Of a DNA stretch of 64,000 nt, positions 1 to 11,497 are shown in pieces. Numbering within the stretch: position 1 is the stretch's first letter; every line of letters begins with the position of its first letter. The DNA comes from Cryptomeria japonica (lineage: Eukaryota > Streptophyta > Pinopsida > Cupressales > Cupressaceae): assembly GCF_030272615.1 (NCBI RefSeq), contig NC_081409.1, positions 23,956,406 through 24,020,405 of the forward strand, given 5' to 3'. A program made the translations under genes and the position numbers. Under the pieces are notes generated by a model. That model ran no database searches. It worked only from the letters and a program-made list of their open reading frames with translations, and was not told the origin of the DNA.

Positions 1-535
1 GCTGACTGCGGCAAAGGCAAACCATTATTGGAAGCGGAATACGCTCTCCCTGGAAAGCGTGGGGAGGAAGTACGTGATCGATCTCCGTACGCAAATGGTG
101 AGTGAGGAATTGGCATCTTCCTACGAGTCTAAATCTGAAGGAGACCAATTGGGTGGGGATGAAGACCGACGCGGAATGGAGCCCAGTGACGAAGGGGTAT
201 TAGAGTTGGAAGCATGCTCGAGGGATGACGGGGACTCCATGAATGGCCTCTTCCATTGGCAAATGGAAGATTATGAGTTGTTTACACCCTCGTTCAATGT
301 ATTGAGTATCGAGGAAGAACCAGACACATTCCCTCCTGAATACGGGGAATACAAGGAAGGGGAGGCCTGTGTGAATGACACTCCCGCACACCAATTCCCG
401 AAGGGCACACCTATTAAATACCAAGAAGCCAAGTTGAAGGAGACAAATCTGGGAAAGGCAAGTGATCCCAAGGTCATCCTTGTCGGCGATGACTGGAACC
501 CAGTGTTGAAAGTCGCAGCCTCAAAATTTTCCTAG
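1..535 (+). pseudogene. pol linker upstream of reverse transcriptase (fragment)
   Basis: This is one acidic reading frame entering from outside the window and closed by TAG at 533-535. It contains GRKYVIDLRTQMVSEE, a segment that in Tat/Athila-type polyproteins lies between protease and reverse transcriptase. The rest is rich in Glu and Asp and looks like a disordered spacer. A frameshift near 525 separates it from the RT, because the next frame continues directly with the RT entry motif. No protease active site (DTG or DSG) is visible, so the protease must lie to the left. Being the spacer of a retrotransposon polyprotein is the best reading; it has no catalytic role of its own. Confidence 0.6.
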
Positions 536-2153
536 AGTACAAGGATTTTTTTGCATGGACTTACAAGGACCTGGAGGGCGTGACCCCAGAGCTATGTGTA
601 CACCGCATAACATTGGTACCGGGAGCCCAACCGGTAAGGAAGTGGCCTTACCATATGAACAAAAATTATGTTGCACGGGTAAATGACGAAATTGAGTGGA
701 TGTTGGAGGTGGGCATAATCTTCAAGGTGCAGACAAGCAAATGGGTGTCTCCCATTGTGATTTCCCTCAAGAAAGAGGCTAATCAGATCCGGATCTGTGT
801 AGACTTCCGGTGTCTGAACGCTGTCACTATTAAAGACCCGTTTCCCATACCCTTCACCGATAGCATCCTCGAGGAAGTGGTTGGGCATGAAATATACTCC
901 TTCATGGATGGGTTCTCTAGGTACAACCAGATATCCATCGTGGAGGAAGATAAGTTGAAAATGACCTTCCTGGTAGAGGACGGTGTGTATGCATACAACC
1001 GAATGCCCTTCAGCCTATGCAATGCACCTGCGACCTTTCTGTGCATCATCTTGCACATCTTCGACAAGATGTCGGTAAGAAACTTCAAAGCTTTCTTGGA
1101 TGATTGGTCTATTTACAATGGGCAGGACATCCACCTAAAGGTCCTTGGGGAGTGCCTAGAGAGATGTCGAAGGGCACAATTGGCCCTTAATCTGAAGAAA
1201 TGTAGATTCATGGTACCACAAGGAAGATTGCTTGGACACATTGTGTGCAAAGAAGGATTGAAAATGGACCCTGACAAGATTTAGGTCATAGTAGAAATAA
1301 AAGCTCCTCCAGACGTCCCGGGGGTAAAGTCTTTCCTTGGTCATGTAGGGTACTACAAGAGGTTCATCAAGAACTTCACTGAGGTGTCCCACCCGTTGGA
1401 TAGATTGACACGGAAAGGGGAGCCATACATCTGGACAAAGCCACAGAGCAATGCATTTGAAGAGCTGAAAACGAGATTGATGGGAGCACCCATACTCACA
1501 TACCCGAACTAGGATAAGGAATTCCACGTTCACGTGGATGCTTCAAATTATGCCATCGGGGCTACACTAGCTCAGATAGGGGGACACGGGTTGGACCACC
1601 CGTTTTTTTTGTGAGCAGGTTGCTCTCCAAGGCTGAAAACAACTATAGTACCATGGAGCGCAAAGCCCTCGGCATGGTCTACACCGTACAGAAATTCTGA
1701 CATTACCTACTGGCTACACCATTCACATTTTACGTAGACCACCAGGCACTAATGTACTTGGTAAACAAGCCTATTATTCAAGGGAGGATAAGCCATTGGC
1801 TATTGCTACTACAGGAGTTCATGTTTACAATTGTGGTAAGACCAGGACGAAGCCATGTCATAGCAGATCAGTCGTCTCAGATTAACTCGGGGGAACCTCC
1901 GAAGGGAGTAAATGATGACTTCTCGGATGCGTACTTGTTCCAAATAGCCGTACTCCCTTTGTGGTACAAGAATATTGGAGAGTACCTGTGGACATCCCGA
2001 TTCTCGGAGGACATGCATCCAGGGGAACAGAGGAAGCTAGTATTAAGGAGCAAGACCTTTCAACTGATCAATGGCTTACTCTACAAAATGAGACCCGACC
2101 AGGTACTACGGCGCTGTGCCATGGAGGAGGAAGTCCCCAGTGTATTGAGGTAG
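536..2153 (+). pseudogene. pol: Ty3/gypsy reverse transcriptase and RNase H (broken)
   Basis: The RT begins with the FAWTYKDLEG segment near 550 and includes a fingers motif (SPIVISLKKE), the palm segment RMPFSLCNAPATF and an active site reading FLDD, where the usual Ty3/gypsy form is YxDD or FxDD. The connection motif FLGHVGYYKRFIKNF follows. RNase H shows HVDASNYAIGA, the glutamate in TMERKAL and the aspartate in YVDHQAL. Damage: TAG at 1282-1284 and 1510-1512, a frameshift in a run of eight T near 1602-1609, a TGA near 1698 and the closing TAG at 2151. The protein copied element RNA into DNA in virus-like particles. Identification is firm; the copy is dead. Confidence 0.9.
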
Positions 2154-2970
2154 GCACACGAAGGATCCGTAGGCGGACATATGGGCCCAGACACTACGAC
2201 ACGCAAGGTGTTGCTGGCAGGGCTGTGGTGACCAACCGTACACAACAACGCTTGGGAGTGGGTCGTGGGGTGCGACACTTGCCAACCGGCGGGTAAACCT
2301 CTGAAGCGGGACTTCATGCCCCTCAACCCTTCGCACGCTCAAAAACTCTTCGAACGATGGGGACTCAACTTTGTAGGGCCTCTTAAGGCCAGCCGTGCAC
2401 GACGGTGTCGTTACATTGTGGTCGCGACAGAATACTTGACTAAGTGGGTGGAGGCAAGGGCCCTCCCGGATAACTCTACAGTAAGTACAGCTAAATTTAT
2501 CTATGAACAAATTATTACGAGATATGGCATACCTATTCAGTTGACAAGTGACCGAGGGGGCCACTTTGTGAACCATGTCATACGGCTATTGACCACCGAG
2601 TTTAAGATTTTCCACTCATTATCGAGCCCATACTACCCACACGCCAATGGGCAGGCTGAGGCCACTAATAAAATATTGGTATCGGTAATCTACAAGTCCT
2701 GCAGGGTAGAAAAGGAAGACTAGGAGAAGTTACCCTCCGTATTATGGGCCTACAGAACGACTTACAAGGTGACCACCGATCAAACTCCATTTCAACTGAT
2801 GTATGGTCAGGAAGCAGTGGTGCGTGTCGAATTCATGGTGCCAAGTCTATGAATAGCAATTGAAAATAGACTCGGACACATGGAAAGCCTGCACAAAACT
2901 TTCTATATGCCGCACCATGCCATTGCTTTGTTCCTTGCGGCACGATCGACCAGGTCCCACTGGAGGACAA
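2154..2970 (+). pseudogene. pol: Ty3/gypsy integrase (broken, altered catalytic residue)
   Basis: This continues the RNase H frame. A degenerate zinc-binding HHCC region is seen (histidines near 2157-2181, CDTC near 2271). The catalytic core follows: WGLNFVGPL, where the first catalytic Asp of the D,D-35-E triad is replaced by Asn; then TSDRGGHF for the second Asp; then NGQAEATNK for the Glu. The C-terminal core motif WAYRTTYKVTTDQTPF and LMYGQEAVVRVE complete it. Stops are at 2229, 2721-2723 and about 2850. The Asp-to-Asn change alone should abolish strand transfer, but it may simply be decay, since the whole copy is riddled with stops. Confidence 0.88.
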
Positions 2971-3025
2971 AGAGTTTAAACCACAGTTACTAGTGGACAA
3001 TAAACACCCACCTGTCTGCTAGTGG

Positions 3026-4565
3026 ATGCATTTGGGCAGCTTGGGCTCTGGGCCCAGCAATATTCCGTCGTCTTCAAAGAAAAGAAAAGTACAAGTGGTA
3101 GTCTCCGAGTCTGATGGGGACAATAGTATGGGAAGTGACAGCTCAGAGGAGGACACAGAGGAGGCCTTCTGCATGGAGGGTACAAAGCACGAGGAGTTCG
3201 AGAGTGCGGGACCAGTCGTGGGAGACCAAGGACACGGTCGGGGGGGCATGGTGCAAGCTAGCACACAAGTTGCATCTCCCATAGGGAAGATTCTTTTTTC
3301 ACCTGCCCTTCTTTCGAGTACTTTGCCTATGGATGCGAGGACACAAACCCCTGGCCCTGCATTTGGGGAACTACGGCCGGCTATCACCCTCAGTCCACCC
3401 CACGAAACACCATCAGGGGTAGCGCCAGCCTCAGTCGTGCATACAGGGGAGCTCGTTAGTACCAGACGAGTGACAAAGCCAGTTCGGCATGTTGAAACGG
3501 ATGAGATTCTGCACATTGAGAGCGTCGTTGTGGGGCAGGCTAGCAAGATGTTGGGTGAGCCTATGGATGGAGCCACAGATGCCTAGCTTAGTGAGTGGGC
3601 AATGCACCCGGTCGAAGTTCCTCCTTTATTCGGACGTTGTCACATTCCCGATGAGGTCGTGGAGTTGGAGGATAGCACGGGTTTGGAGCTCATGGGGGGC
3701 CAGGTGCATGTCTCAGATAGGACAGAGGTGTTGCAGTAGGCAGAGGTACACACGCACGGTGCGGATGCCTGCTCCGGAGCGACGTCTCCATTAGATATTG
3801 AGGTCGGGCTAGAGGTCGTCAATGGATTTGCTTCCATGGGTGCATACATGGCACACATTACTCAGGTGGGAGAGTCACTATTGGAACAGGGCCATAAGCT
3901 GGCCGAGAGTATGCAAGCAGTCGGGATGGATGTTGCTGCAGGAGCCTTAGCCAAGCGAGCGCAGGTCATTGTTGGGCAGTGTGAGGAGTTTGAGCGATGT
4001 TTTCTTTCTCAGGGATGGCCCGCAGTAGACGCACCAGAGATGGTAAGTGCTTGGAAGGCTCCACGGCTTCCGGGTAGCCACCAGCTGTACTCCCTGGTGC
4101 AGGAGATGGAGCAGCACTTCTGAGATACTTACTTAGCCCTGCAGAGGATTAAGCATCGAGGTGCTTCTGTAGAGGCTGAGAAACTCGTTGCGGTGGAGGC
4201 TACGCGGTCTATTGAGACTGAGTTGACTCGTGAGAGGGAGTCCAGATTGCTGCTAGAGGTGGAGTTGGCTAGAGAGAGGGAATCCAAATTGGGGCTAGAG
4301 GCGAAGTTGGCTAGAGAGAGGGAATCCAGGTTGGCGGTGGATGCTGTGTTGGTTCAGGAGAGGGAATTTCAGATGTCGCTGGAGACCCAGTTGGGGATGG
4401 CTTAGGAGACAAGATGCGAAGGAGAAGAAACTATTGGAGGTTGTGTTGATGGTCAAGAGATCTCAGGAACGCCAGTTGGAGGCAGAGCATACTTTGAGGC
4501 ACTTTACTTAGCAGCAGTCCAGGCCTTCTTCATCAGAGACGCTTCCTCCTCGTCCTCCTCCTTGA
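3026..4565 (+). pseudogene. post-integrase accessory ORF with heptad coiled coil
   Basis: This reading frame lies between integrase and the polypurine tract. It stays in one frame from 3026 to 4405, with TAG at 3584 and further stops near 3737 and 4121. A shift near 4410 then gives a last segment to a stop at 4563. The N-terminal part is acidic and Ser-rich with a basic KKRKVQ patch. The C-terminal part has near-perfect repeats of ELTRERESRLLLEVELARER type, a long charged coiled coil. The block GQCEEFERCFLSQGWP and the tail MVKRSQERQLEAEHTLRH match the ORF inside 56734-58638, so this is a conserved protein of this element group. No membrane segment is seen. Function unknown; an env-like position does not make it an envelope protein. 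Confidence 0.7.
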
Positions 4566-4650
4566 TTTTCTTCTATGTAGCATTGTACTCATCCCCATTT
4601 TGTTGTGTTAGTCCCGGATTTTTGTCCTTGTCGTCCAGAGACGACTTTTC

Positions 4651-4665
4651 TTTAGGGGGGGATGA
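4651..4665 (+). other. polypurine tract
   Basis: The run TTTAGGGGGGGATGA abuts the TG of the 3' LTR. The element at 56734-58638 has the same run (TTTTTTGGGGGGATGA) before its own 3' LTR. It would prime plus-strand DNA synthesis. Confidence 0.8.
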
Positions 4666-4969
4666 TGTTGCTCGTAAAACGGGTTTTGTATTACTTGTTA
4701 AGCTAAGTTGGTTAAGTATATTAGTGTCATCAAGGGTAGTTGTCCGTTGCACGACGGTTCCCCACGGGTGGTAACCGCAACCCTCGACCGTGTCTTTATA
4801 TATGCTCTTGTACTTCTTGTTGGAAACACTGATGGGGAGAATGATTATTGTACTAGACATTTTGGCATTAATGGAAGCATTGCTCTGAGTTTCTGGTTAC
4901 TATTCTATCCTATGGTTATCATCTGACTGTTGATATGCAATATTAATAACACACCCCATAGCGTAAACA
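4666..4969 (+). repeat. 3' LTR (304 bp) of the Tat/Athila-like element
   Basis: The LTR starts TGTTGCTCG after the polypurine tract and ends GCGTAAACA, where an unrelated coding frame resumes. Its end (ACACACCCCATAGCG) parallels the LTR end at 56988-57002 (ACTCACCCCCGTAAGG), which supports the boundary. A TATA-like TTTATATATGC lies near 4794-4804. The left LTR and target duplication are outside the window. Confidence 0.75.
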
Positions 4970-5461
4970 GTGGAGACAGATATGATTTCCATGGCTGGTA
5001 TTGTTCATTAGCCGTGAAGAAATCCACTTATGAGAACGCCCAGTTGACTTGTATGGAGATGGAAGGATTAATTCAGGACGTTCAGATGAAGATCCTTGCC
5101 TCGATTGAGGAATTATTTGGTGTTGATGTTAGTGATGCTAGTGGTTTACACTTAGCCGAATTAAGAGACAAGATGAAATTCATGTATTTTTGCCAGTTGG
5201 ACTCTTTGAAGAAGAGTCAGATAGACAACTTGGTCTCTTTGTTGATTCATCTTCATAGGTTGCAGAAGCTCATGCCAGATTGGGAAAACACCTTGAATGC
5301 TTGACTCGGATTCACTGGACATGATTGATTTACAACAAGATACCTTGCCTAGCATTTCCATGGAGGAGTTAGAATCAGTATTGGCCAGATTCTTGGAGTA
5401 TGCTAGGAGAGAGAGAGATGCAGGAAGGAATCTTCTAGAAGATTCCCTATTTGATGACTAG
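4970..5461 (+). pseudogene. C-terminal fragment of the giant-LTR unit protein
   Basis: The frame resumes directly after the Tat element with GDRYDFHGWYCSLAVKKSTY. This matches the copies at 53940-54130 (VYDFQGWYCSLAMRKSTY) and 10978-11030 (GDRYDFSTWYYTLV). A frameshift near 5300 precedes the rest, which again matches 54226-54456 (SMEELESVLARFLEYA versus TMEELNSVLARFLEYA) and stops at 5459-5461. This is the last 160 or so residues of the protein family described at 8280, 32123 and 49303. Function unknown. The upstream part was displaced to the left by the Tat insertion. Confidence 0.8.
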
Positions 5462-5883
5462 GTATCTTTTCATTGGGCCATACGTTGGTGGCACCATTTT
5501 TTATGTAACCCTAATTAGGGCAATTCTAGGGTTTTGTTTGCATGATCTCGACCCTTGATCTTAGATCAATCTTGGCCATCCATTTTGTAAGAGAATCTAT
5601 ATATGTCTCCTTGTCTCTCATTTGTAAGAGATAGTTTTTGTAGAATTGCTGGTATATGTTGCAGCTATTTAAATCATAATCATTGTTCAATTGTTGGTGA
5701 TTTTGCTCTTCAAGTGTTGTCTTTGCATTCATAGTTCTCAATTCCTCAAAGTTAGAGTAGAATTTAGATTAGAGTTTTTTTTCATGTATGTTAGATTGTG
5801 TGGAAGATTTGTTGAATTCCTTTGTGTGGAATCCTTAATCCATACCACTAGCCTCTTGCCGCTGGTAAGTGCACCTTGTGTGG
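5462..5883 (+). repeat. 3' part of a giant-LTR unit, interrupted at 5884
   Basis: This sequence follows the ORF fragment and matches the 3' ends of the other units: the telobox palindrome at 5507, a TATA box at 5597, CTCATTTGTAAGAG, and the block ACCACTAGCCTCTTGCC. The match runs to CCTTGTGTGG at 5883, where a new unit begins with TGTTGTGACC. The remaining 3' end of this unit was not found downstream with a clean target duplication. Confidence 0.7.
5507..5632 (+). promoter_or_regulatory. core promoter: telobox palindrome, TATA, initiator-like block
   Basis: AACCCTAATTAGGG (5507-5520) lies about 80 bp upstream of CTATATATG (5597-5605), and CTCATTTGTAAGAG begins 20 bp later. The same arrangement is seen in other copies of the family. 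The predicted start of transcription falls in or just after the CATTTGTAAGAG block. Confidence 0.6.
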
Positions 5884-6268
5884 TGTTGTGACCTTTTCCA
5901 CACATCGCCACATTGCAAATGGGGACCCTCTCTTTTCCTGCTTTCTAGGGTTTTGTTAGTGTCGTATGACCTTCCGCTGCAATTTCACCAAGCCTTGTTC
6001 AGTTTTGAGCATTTCAAGCCCTGAAGATTGAAAGTTAGTTTTTTGCAAATTATGTGATTCCGAGATACGAACACTACCAGAGTGCTTAGAAAGGACGAAG
6101 ATCGCAATTGATTTGGACGAATTTGGACAAATTTCTATTTTTAGAAAGTTTTCTTTTTTGCTTTTTCCTATTTATTAGGAAGTTTTGTTTTTGGCACTTT
6201 CAGCCCGATCCCTAGTATGGCTATTTTTAGAATGTTTTCCCTATTTTTAGGGATGTCTTCTTTTTGCT

Positions 6269-6606
6269 TTTTCAGGATGCGAACCTACATTTTACACTTG
6301 CACTACTGACCAGCTTCGACAAGAACTCGAAAATTCCAAGTTTTGACCCAAAAACTAAATCCCTAGATTTTAGGCCTTTTGCTTTTTCGGGACGCGAACC
6401 TAGGGTTTACACTTGCATCACTGACCAGCTTCGACCGGAACTCGAAAATTCCAAGTTTTGACTTAAAAAAGCTAAATCCCTAGATTTTAGGCTTTTTGCT
6501 TTTTCGGGATGCGAACCTAGGGTTTACACTTGCACCACTAACCAGCTTCGAACGGAACTCAAAAATTCCAAGTTTTGACCTAAAAAAGCTAAATCCCTAG
6601 ATTTTA
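6269..6606 (+). repeat. three tandem copies of a ~112-bp repeat
   Basis: Three head-to-tail copies (about 6269-6376, 6377-6490, 6491-6606) share GCGAACCTAGGGTTTACACT, then CAGCTTCGAC or a variant and AAATTCCAAGTTTTGAC, and end CTAAATCCCTAGATTTTAGG. That last block is a dyad (CTAAATCCCTAGATTTTAG). They sit in the U3-like part of the unit. Confidence 0.85.
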
Positions 6607-6773
6607 GGGATCATACTGCTTCAGATGATCTACCTAGGCATGGATTTCAAATTTCAAGTTAATCCGGTTAAATTTGATTAAGATGTGAAATTTTGATTTT
6701 TTTCTAAGAATTCTTCTAAGTTTGGCTAACAGGTTTTTTTTGCACGTTCAAATGAGGTCATGATGACCAACAC

Positions 6774-7325
6774 TCTAAAGTCCACCATTGTCTTCAAGAA
6801 GCTTCGAGGGTGGTCTTCAATGTCCGCCATGCAACTTGGGGAGCCTAAAGGAGATGCCATAGAAGTCCGCCCAAAGTAGGAGGAGTCTCTAAAGTCTGCC
6901 ATAGGTCAAGAAGACCAAGGAGAGGGGTTATCAAAACTCCGCCATGCTTTGAAGCCTTGGTGGCCAACACCTAAAACTCCACCCTATCCTAGCTCCTTGG
7001 TTGCCAACACCCAAAACTCTGCCCAACGGGCGCCTTCAAGGAAGTCCGCCATGTATGTGTGGGGTGCATAGGGGTATAGCCTAAAGTCCGCCCAACCATG
7101 CCAAGTGATGGGGACCTTGCCTAAAGTACGCCCTAGGGGATGTACTAAAAGTCCGCCCAAGGGGTGCAAGAAAGTCGGCCATGTATATGTGGGAGGTCAT
7201 ATGGGAGCACCCTCCAAAGTCCGCCATGAAGGAGATTATCTAGAAATCCGTCCAAGGTGCAAAGTTAATGTTGAAGACCCTCTAAACTCCGCCATGTTAG
7301 CCTAGATACCACAAAAGTCCGCCAA
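6774..7325 (+). repeat. short interspersed array of AAAGTCCGCC
   Basis: About sixteen degenerate copies of AAAGTCCGCC(C/A) are scattered over 550 bp. Spacings are mostly 40-43 bp, with a second class of about 23-30 bp. The sequence between copies is not conserved. The array occupies the same place (before the leader and ORF) as the different arrays of the other units and shares their GTCC core. Confidence 0.75.
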
Positions 7326-8279
7326 AATTTGAAGGTGATAAGAGTTATCATCAAGAGTCCACCTACACATGAAAAGTCAAGCAAAGTCAACAAGTTTGAG
7401 CGATATTGGAAAATCCACAAAGATTTCAAACTTGAAGATCAAGATAGAAAGTTTTTGAAGAAGATATTGGAAGACTATTGAATATCTTCAAAATGGAAAG
7501 TTTTTTGGGAAGACTATTGAATATCTTCAAAGTTAAATCCAAAATGGAAAGTTTTTTTGAAAGAGAATATTCGAGAATTATTGGATATTTTCAAACTTAA
7601 ATCAAAATGGAAATTTTTTTTTGAGATATTTTTATAACTTGGAAACATGAAGTTAAAATTAGAAGTATGAGTTGGATGATTTTAAGGGTTTCTACTAGAA
7701 GATTTAACCTTGTTTACAAATACTTCATTATCAACTTCATTATTACACCCAGAAGGTCGAAGTTACTAAGGAGAGCTTAGTGAAGTATTTCAATTTGAAG
7801 ATCATCTGGAGAAAGTTTTTGCTGGGAGTTGGATAACTTTTTTTAACAAAAGTTTTACAGATTTTTGGAGAAAGGCAACCAGAAAGAGGAAGAATTATCT
7901 AAACTTTTCTGAATATTCTGAGTATTCTGGAGAAAATTCTAGCCTTACTTCTATCCAAGTCAGAGGTGAAATTAAAATTATGAATTTTCTAAATATTTTC
8001 CAGAATTTAATAAATGATTTTTTCGAAAATTTTGGAGAAAGAAAATCATTTTTTTTTGGCTAAGTATCAAATTTTTTTGAAAGTTTTGACACTTGGTGGT
8101 AACTACGACCAGCCTTAAGATTGAGGGGTTTTGAGGTGAAAATTCAATTCTTCGGCTAAGTATGGGAATAAAATGGAAATTTTCCAACACTTAGCCATTT
8201 CGCAGCCCCGTTATTTTGAAACTTTCCAAATTATTTTCTAACTTGAAATTTCATTGTTTGTCTGTAGGCCCTAGACATT
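7326..8279 (+). other. AT-rich leader before the ORF, with splice acceptor
   Basis: No coding sequence is seen. The stretch is A-rich with imperfect repeats of GAAAGTTTTTTTGAAGA type. It ends TTGTTTGTCTGTAG at 8267, a good plant 3' splice site, 12 bases before the ATG of the ORF. Other units have the same acceptor just before their ATG. Confidence 0.5.
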
Positions 8280-11200
8280 ATGAAATTTCAAGTAGACAAA
8301 GATGCTCCTCCAGAGCCGAGGATGACTTCAAAATGGAAGAACGTCAGCGACACCAACCTCGGACACATCAATCTTGTTTGGTCTGGACAACCTTGTGCCT
8401 ACCACCATTTCGCGAAAGATGATGAAGAGTGGCATCATGCATGCTGCTGGCTTCTTCCCCACCATGCAGTGCAATGAACTAGTGGTCGAATGTGCCAAAC
8501 ACTACAACCCCATCAGTAAGGACATTGTTGCACCTGATGGAAGAGTGCTGGCGAATATCAGTGATGAGGCCATCAAAGAGGCCTTCAGGATCCCAGAGTA
8601 GCACAACACAGTGTATATGACAAAGGACGAAGCTGACCGTGTGTACCAGGACCACCTAGAGGAATATGATGCCATAGTTAACCATTCCTGGCTAGACAAG
8701 CCGAGGAAGGGCGCCTCCAAACTCTAGAGGAAGAGCCTAGTGCAAGCATACTTCAAGGAGGACATTGGAGACATGATTGTCCTGCTCAATAGAATAATGG
8801 GAAATCCTCAGGGAGCTCCATTCGAACCTTGGATGTATTATTTCATTAATGAAATAATCAATGGAGTAAAAATGATAGACTGGGCCAAGATGATCAACGA
8901 CAACCTAGACAACCAACTGAGGAACCTGGAGACGAATAGGACTTTCTTCATGAGTTCTTACCTGTTTTATTCCTTGGCCAGGACCTACCGGTATATAGGT
9001 CTCACTTGTAGAGGAGAAGTTGGGAACAAGGAGAGCCAGTTTCCAGTGTATGATTGATATCCCTAGCTCCACATGGAGGAGAAATTCCATTTCAAAAGAG
9101 TGAATGATACCTTCCAAATGCACATTACCTGGACACTTCAAGGTCGGTTGCACCAGAGGCTCTCTCAAGAGTCTATGGACTTCATCGGTCGGTTCAGGTG
9201 TTGGTACATCCAATATCCAAAATTCACTTACCTTCGAATTCAGGGATTCTTCGGGCCTCCATACAAGCTTCCAGCTTACCCTACCAACCGAGTGGTGTTG
9301 CTCGAGGTTGTGAGACAATTGGAGGAGTATATAGTGATTCAAAGGGATAAGAAGAAGAAGGCAGGAACGTCCTCACTTACAATTGGCAACGGGCTGGAAA
9401 CATGTCCGTCATCACAAGTTGTTGCAACCGCTGAGAAGGAGTTGGCCTGGTATCCCTTCTATCAATACAAGGCAAGAAGGAATTTCGATCCATTCCATAG
9501 GATAAAGAAGGTCGAAGGAACAACATTTGAGCACAGACTGGATCTAGAAGACTACTGGGCTAATGCAGCCGATAGCTTCGAGATCATGAAGAGATTCTGA
9601 TCAAGAATCCCTTTGAGTATGGTGAGAGCAACAGAAGTATTCAGACTTGCCGATCAGGTAGAAGAAAGCCTAGAACTTCAGTAGCCGGGCTTTGAAAAGA
9701 TGAAAAATGAACCCTTAGTTTTAATAGATTGGACAGAAGGAGAGAAATTAGATCTAGCAGACCTCATGAGGTTGGTGGTTGAGTATTCAAGGTGGTGGGC
9801 ATCTGAAAAGACAAAGCAATTGAAGGCCAAGGGTGTGACCTTGACTTACGAATTAATGGGAGTAGATGATACTCTGTCCATCAATCCTTGTACCTCCACC
9901 GGTGATGTTCAAAATCCAGAAAGTGTTGGGTCTCGAAAGAGGAAGGAGTTCGTTGGAAGCTCCACAAAGGTCGCAGGGAAAAGGGTTGTAGGTGACAGAA
10001 GAGAGTCCAGTGAAGGCAACTCCATCCTAAGTGTTGCTTCCATTGTGCCCAATCAGAATGCAATTGGGGAGCGAGAGATGAGCATCTGCATGATTGATGA
10101 TGAAGTAAGAGTGCTTTCTCAACCAGTTAGGGAAGTAGTGGAAGAGGTCGTCCAAAGTCCAGACAGAGAGCAAACTGAAGCACCTACAGTCTTCTTGGAT
10201 GGCATACGAGCAAACCCAGGAGAGGCAGATGATGAGTTTGACCAGAACACTGTAGAGCAATCAACCATTCCGGATTGGCTAAGAGAAAGAATAAAGGCCA
10301 AGGTTCCCAAGGAGGCCCGCTCCGAAGAGCTCACTGCAGCATTTCTAGAGAAGGTGAATGAGCCCACTATAACTAAATCACCCAAACCCGCCAGGAAGTT
10401 TTCCATAATTCAGAGAGACGGTGCAGGATTCAAGACAGTCCAGATAGCAATGCCCAAAGAAGGGAAGACTAGAGACAATATCACCGCGGATGACTACAAG
10501 GTTACCACCATAGAGCTAGGTAAGCCCACCCAGGACCAAGAGGTCCAATATTTTGACGACTTCTGCAACGTTCTAAAGACAAGTCTAGCTTATGAAAGAG
10601 AAAAGAGGAAGAAGGTTGAAGAAGAGAAACAGCAGTGGAGGAAGTATGTTCTCCATTTTACCAGCCCACTCAACCGTGAGGTCTCGGTTACTCTGCCACA
10701 GCTTCTTCAGCAGGGATCAATGAAAGACTATGATGATATGAAGGGCTCGTACACTCAAGCAAAGGAGTGGATTTTAGATGCTTCGGTGCATGGTGACACA
10801 CTCGTAGAAAACTTAGTATCGGCACATGAGTCAGCTTCTTTATTGATCGATCGTATCCAAGATCTAGCCTCAAATTGGGAAGAGGTGGATGAAATTCAGA
10901 ACGAAATACTCCCTCATTTGAAAGTTATCCCAGGCATGTCGAAGAGAAGCTTAGTGGATGCAGGCATCATACAGACAGGAGACAGGTACGACTTCAGCAC
11001 ATGGTACTATACTCTGGTCACTCAGATTGAGGTTCTGAAGAAATCCGAGACCAAGTGCTTTGGGACAGAGGCAAGTGTTAGAGAGATCTTGGGCAAGGTA
11101 TTCCGTGTGGCGTTAGAGATTTGAAAGAAGGAAAGCCTAAGGGAGAAACATTTACAAGCAGAGAACTTGCGAGCCAGGATTCAAGAAAGCATCTTCAAGG

Positions 11201-11439
11201 ATTCAGGGATGATTGACAAGGGCGATCTTTCAAAGATTGCAAACTTCCTCTCCATCGATGAGAACTTCCTCACCCAAGCAGTTGAGTGGGAAGGCATTCT
11301 TGCCACATCTACCGATGATGTGGACATCATCGACTTCCAGATTGGCGGTTTGCCAAGTGTCACCATGGAGGAGGTCAAGCTCATTGTGTCCAGATACGTT
11401 GAATCTCTGAAAGAAGAGAGTGGCCACTCACCTCAGTGA
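8280..11439 (+). pseudogene. giant-LTR unit protein, copy 1 (broken)
   Basis: This is one long frame of about 1,050 codons. It has a frameshift near 8400 and in-frame stops at 8599, 8725, 9055, 9064, 9598, 9682 and 11122; it ends TGA at 11437. The start at 8280 follows a splice-acceptor-like site. I do not recognise the family. The N-terminal half holds blocks shared with the other copies: AAGFFPTMQCNELVVECAKH, DMIVLLNRIMGNPQGAPFE, WAKMINDNLDNQLRNLE and YPTNRVVLLEVVRQLEEY. The C-terminal half is charged and predicted coiled coil (KREKRKKVEEEKQQW type) and ends with the GDRYDFSTWYYTLV block. No zinc knuckle, protease, polymerase, transposase or membrane motif is visible. Copies here share only roughly a third of residues with that at 32123, by eye. 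Confidence 0.8.
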
Positions 11440-11497
11440 AATTAGCAGTTGCGCCACGTGTCACTCTTTCATTCATTTAAGCTGATCGTATTTTGGG

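Larger units (their letters stand above)
1..4969 (+). mobile_element. Ty3/gypsy retrotransposon, Tat/Athila-like, left end outside window
   Basis: The order on the plus strand is pol linker, reverse transcriptase, RNase H, integrase, an extra ORF after integrase, polypurine tract and 3' LTR. An extra ORF between pol and the 3' LTR is known from the Tat/Athila lineage, and the RT entry motif (FFAWTYKDLEG) is of that type. The element inserted into the ORF of an older giant-LTR unit, whose coding sequence resumes at 4970. Every ORF carries stops or frameshifts, so it is inactive. Lineage rests on motif recall, not on a tree. Confidence 0.85.

Noticed and set aside
3019-3576. 185-codon minus-strand frame opposite the accessory ORF
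   Set aside because: It is the antisense shadow of the plus-strand frame, which has a homologue at 57437-58237; the minus frame has none.
4573-4860. Minus-strand 95-codon frame over the 3' LTR
   Set aside because: It crosses the polypurine tract and LTR in antisense and has no support as a protein.
5507-5520. AACCCTAA as interstitial telomere repeat
   Set aside because: Only two units in inverted order occur, always at a fixed place before the TATA box; this is a promoter motif, not a telomere tract.
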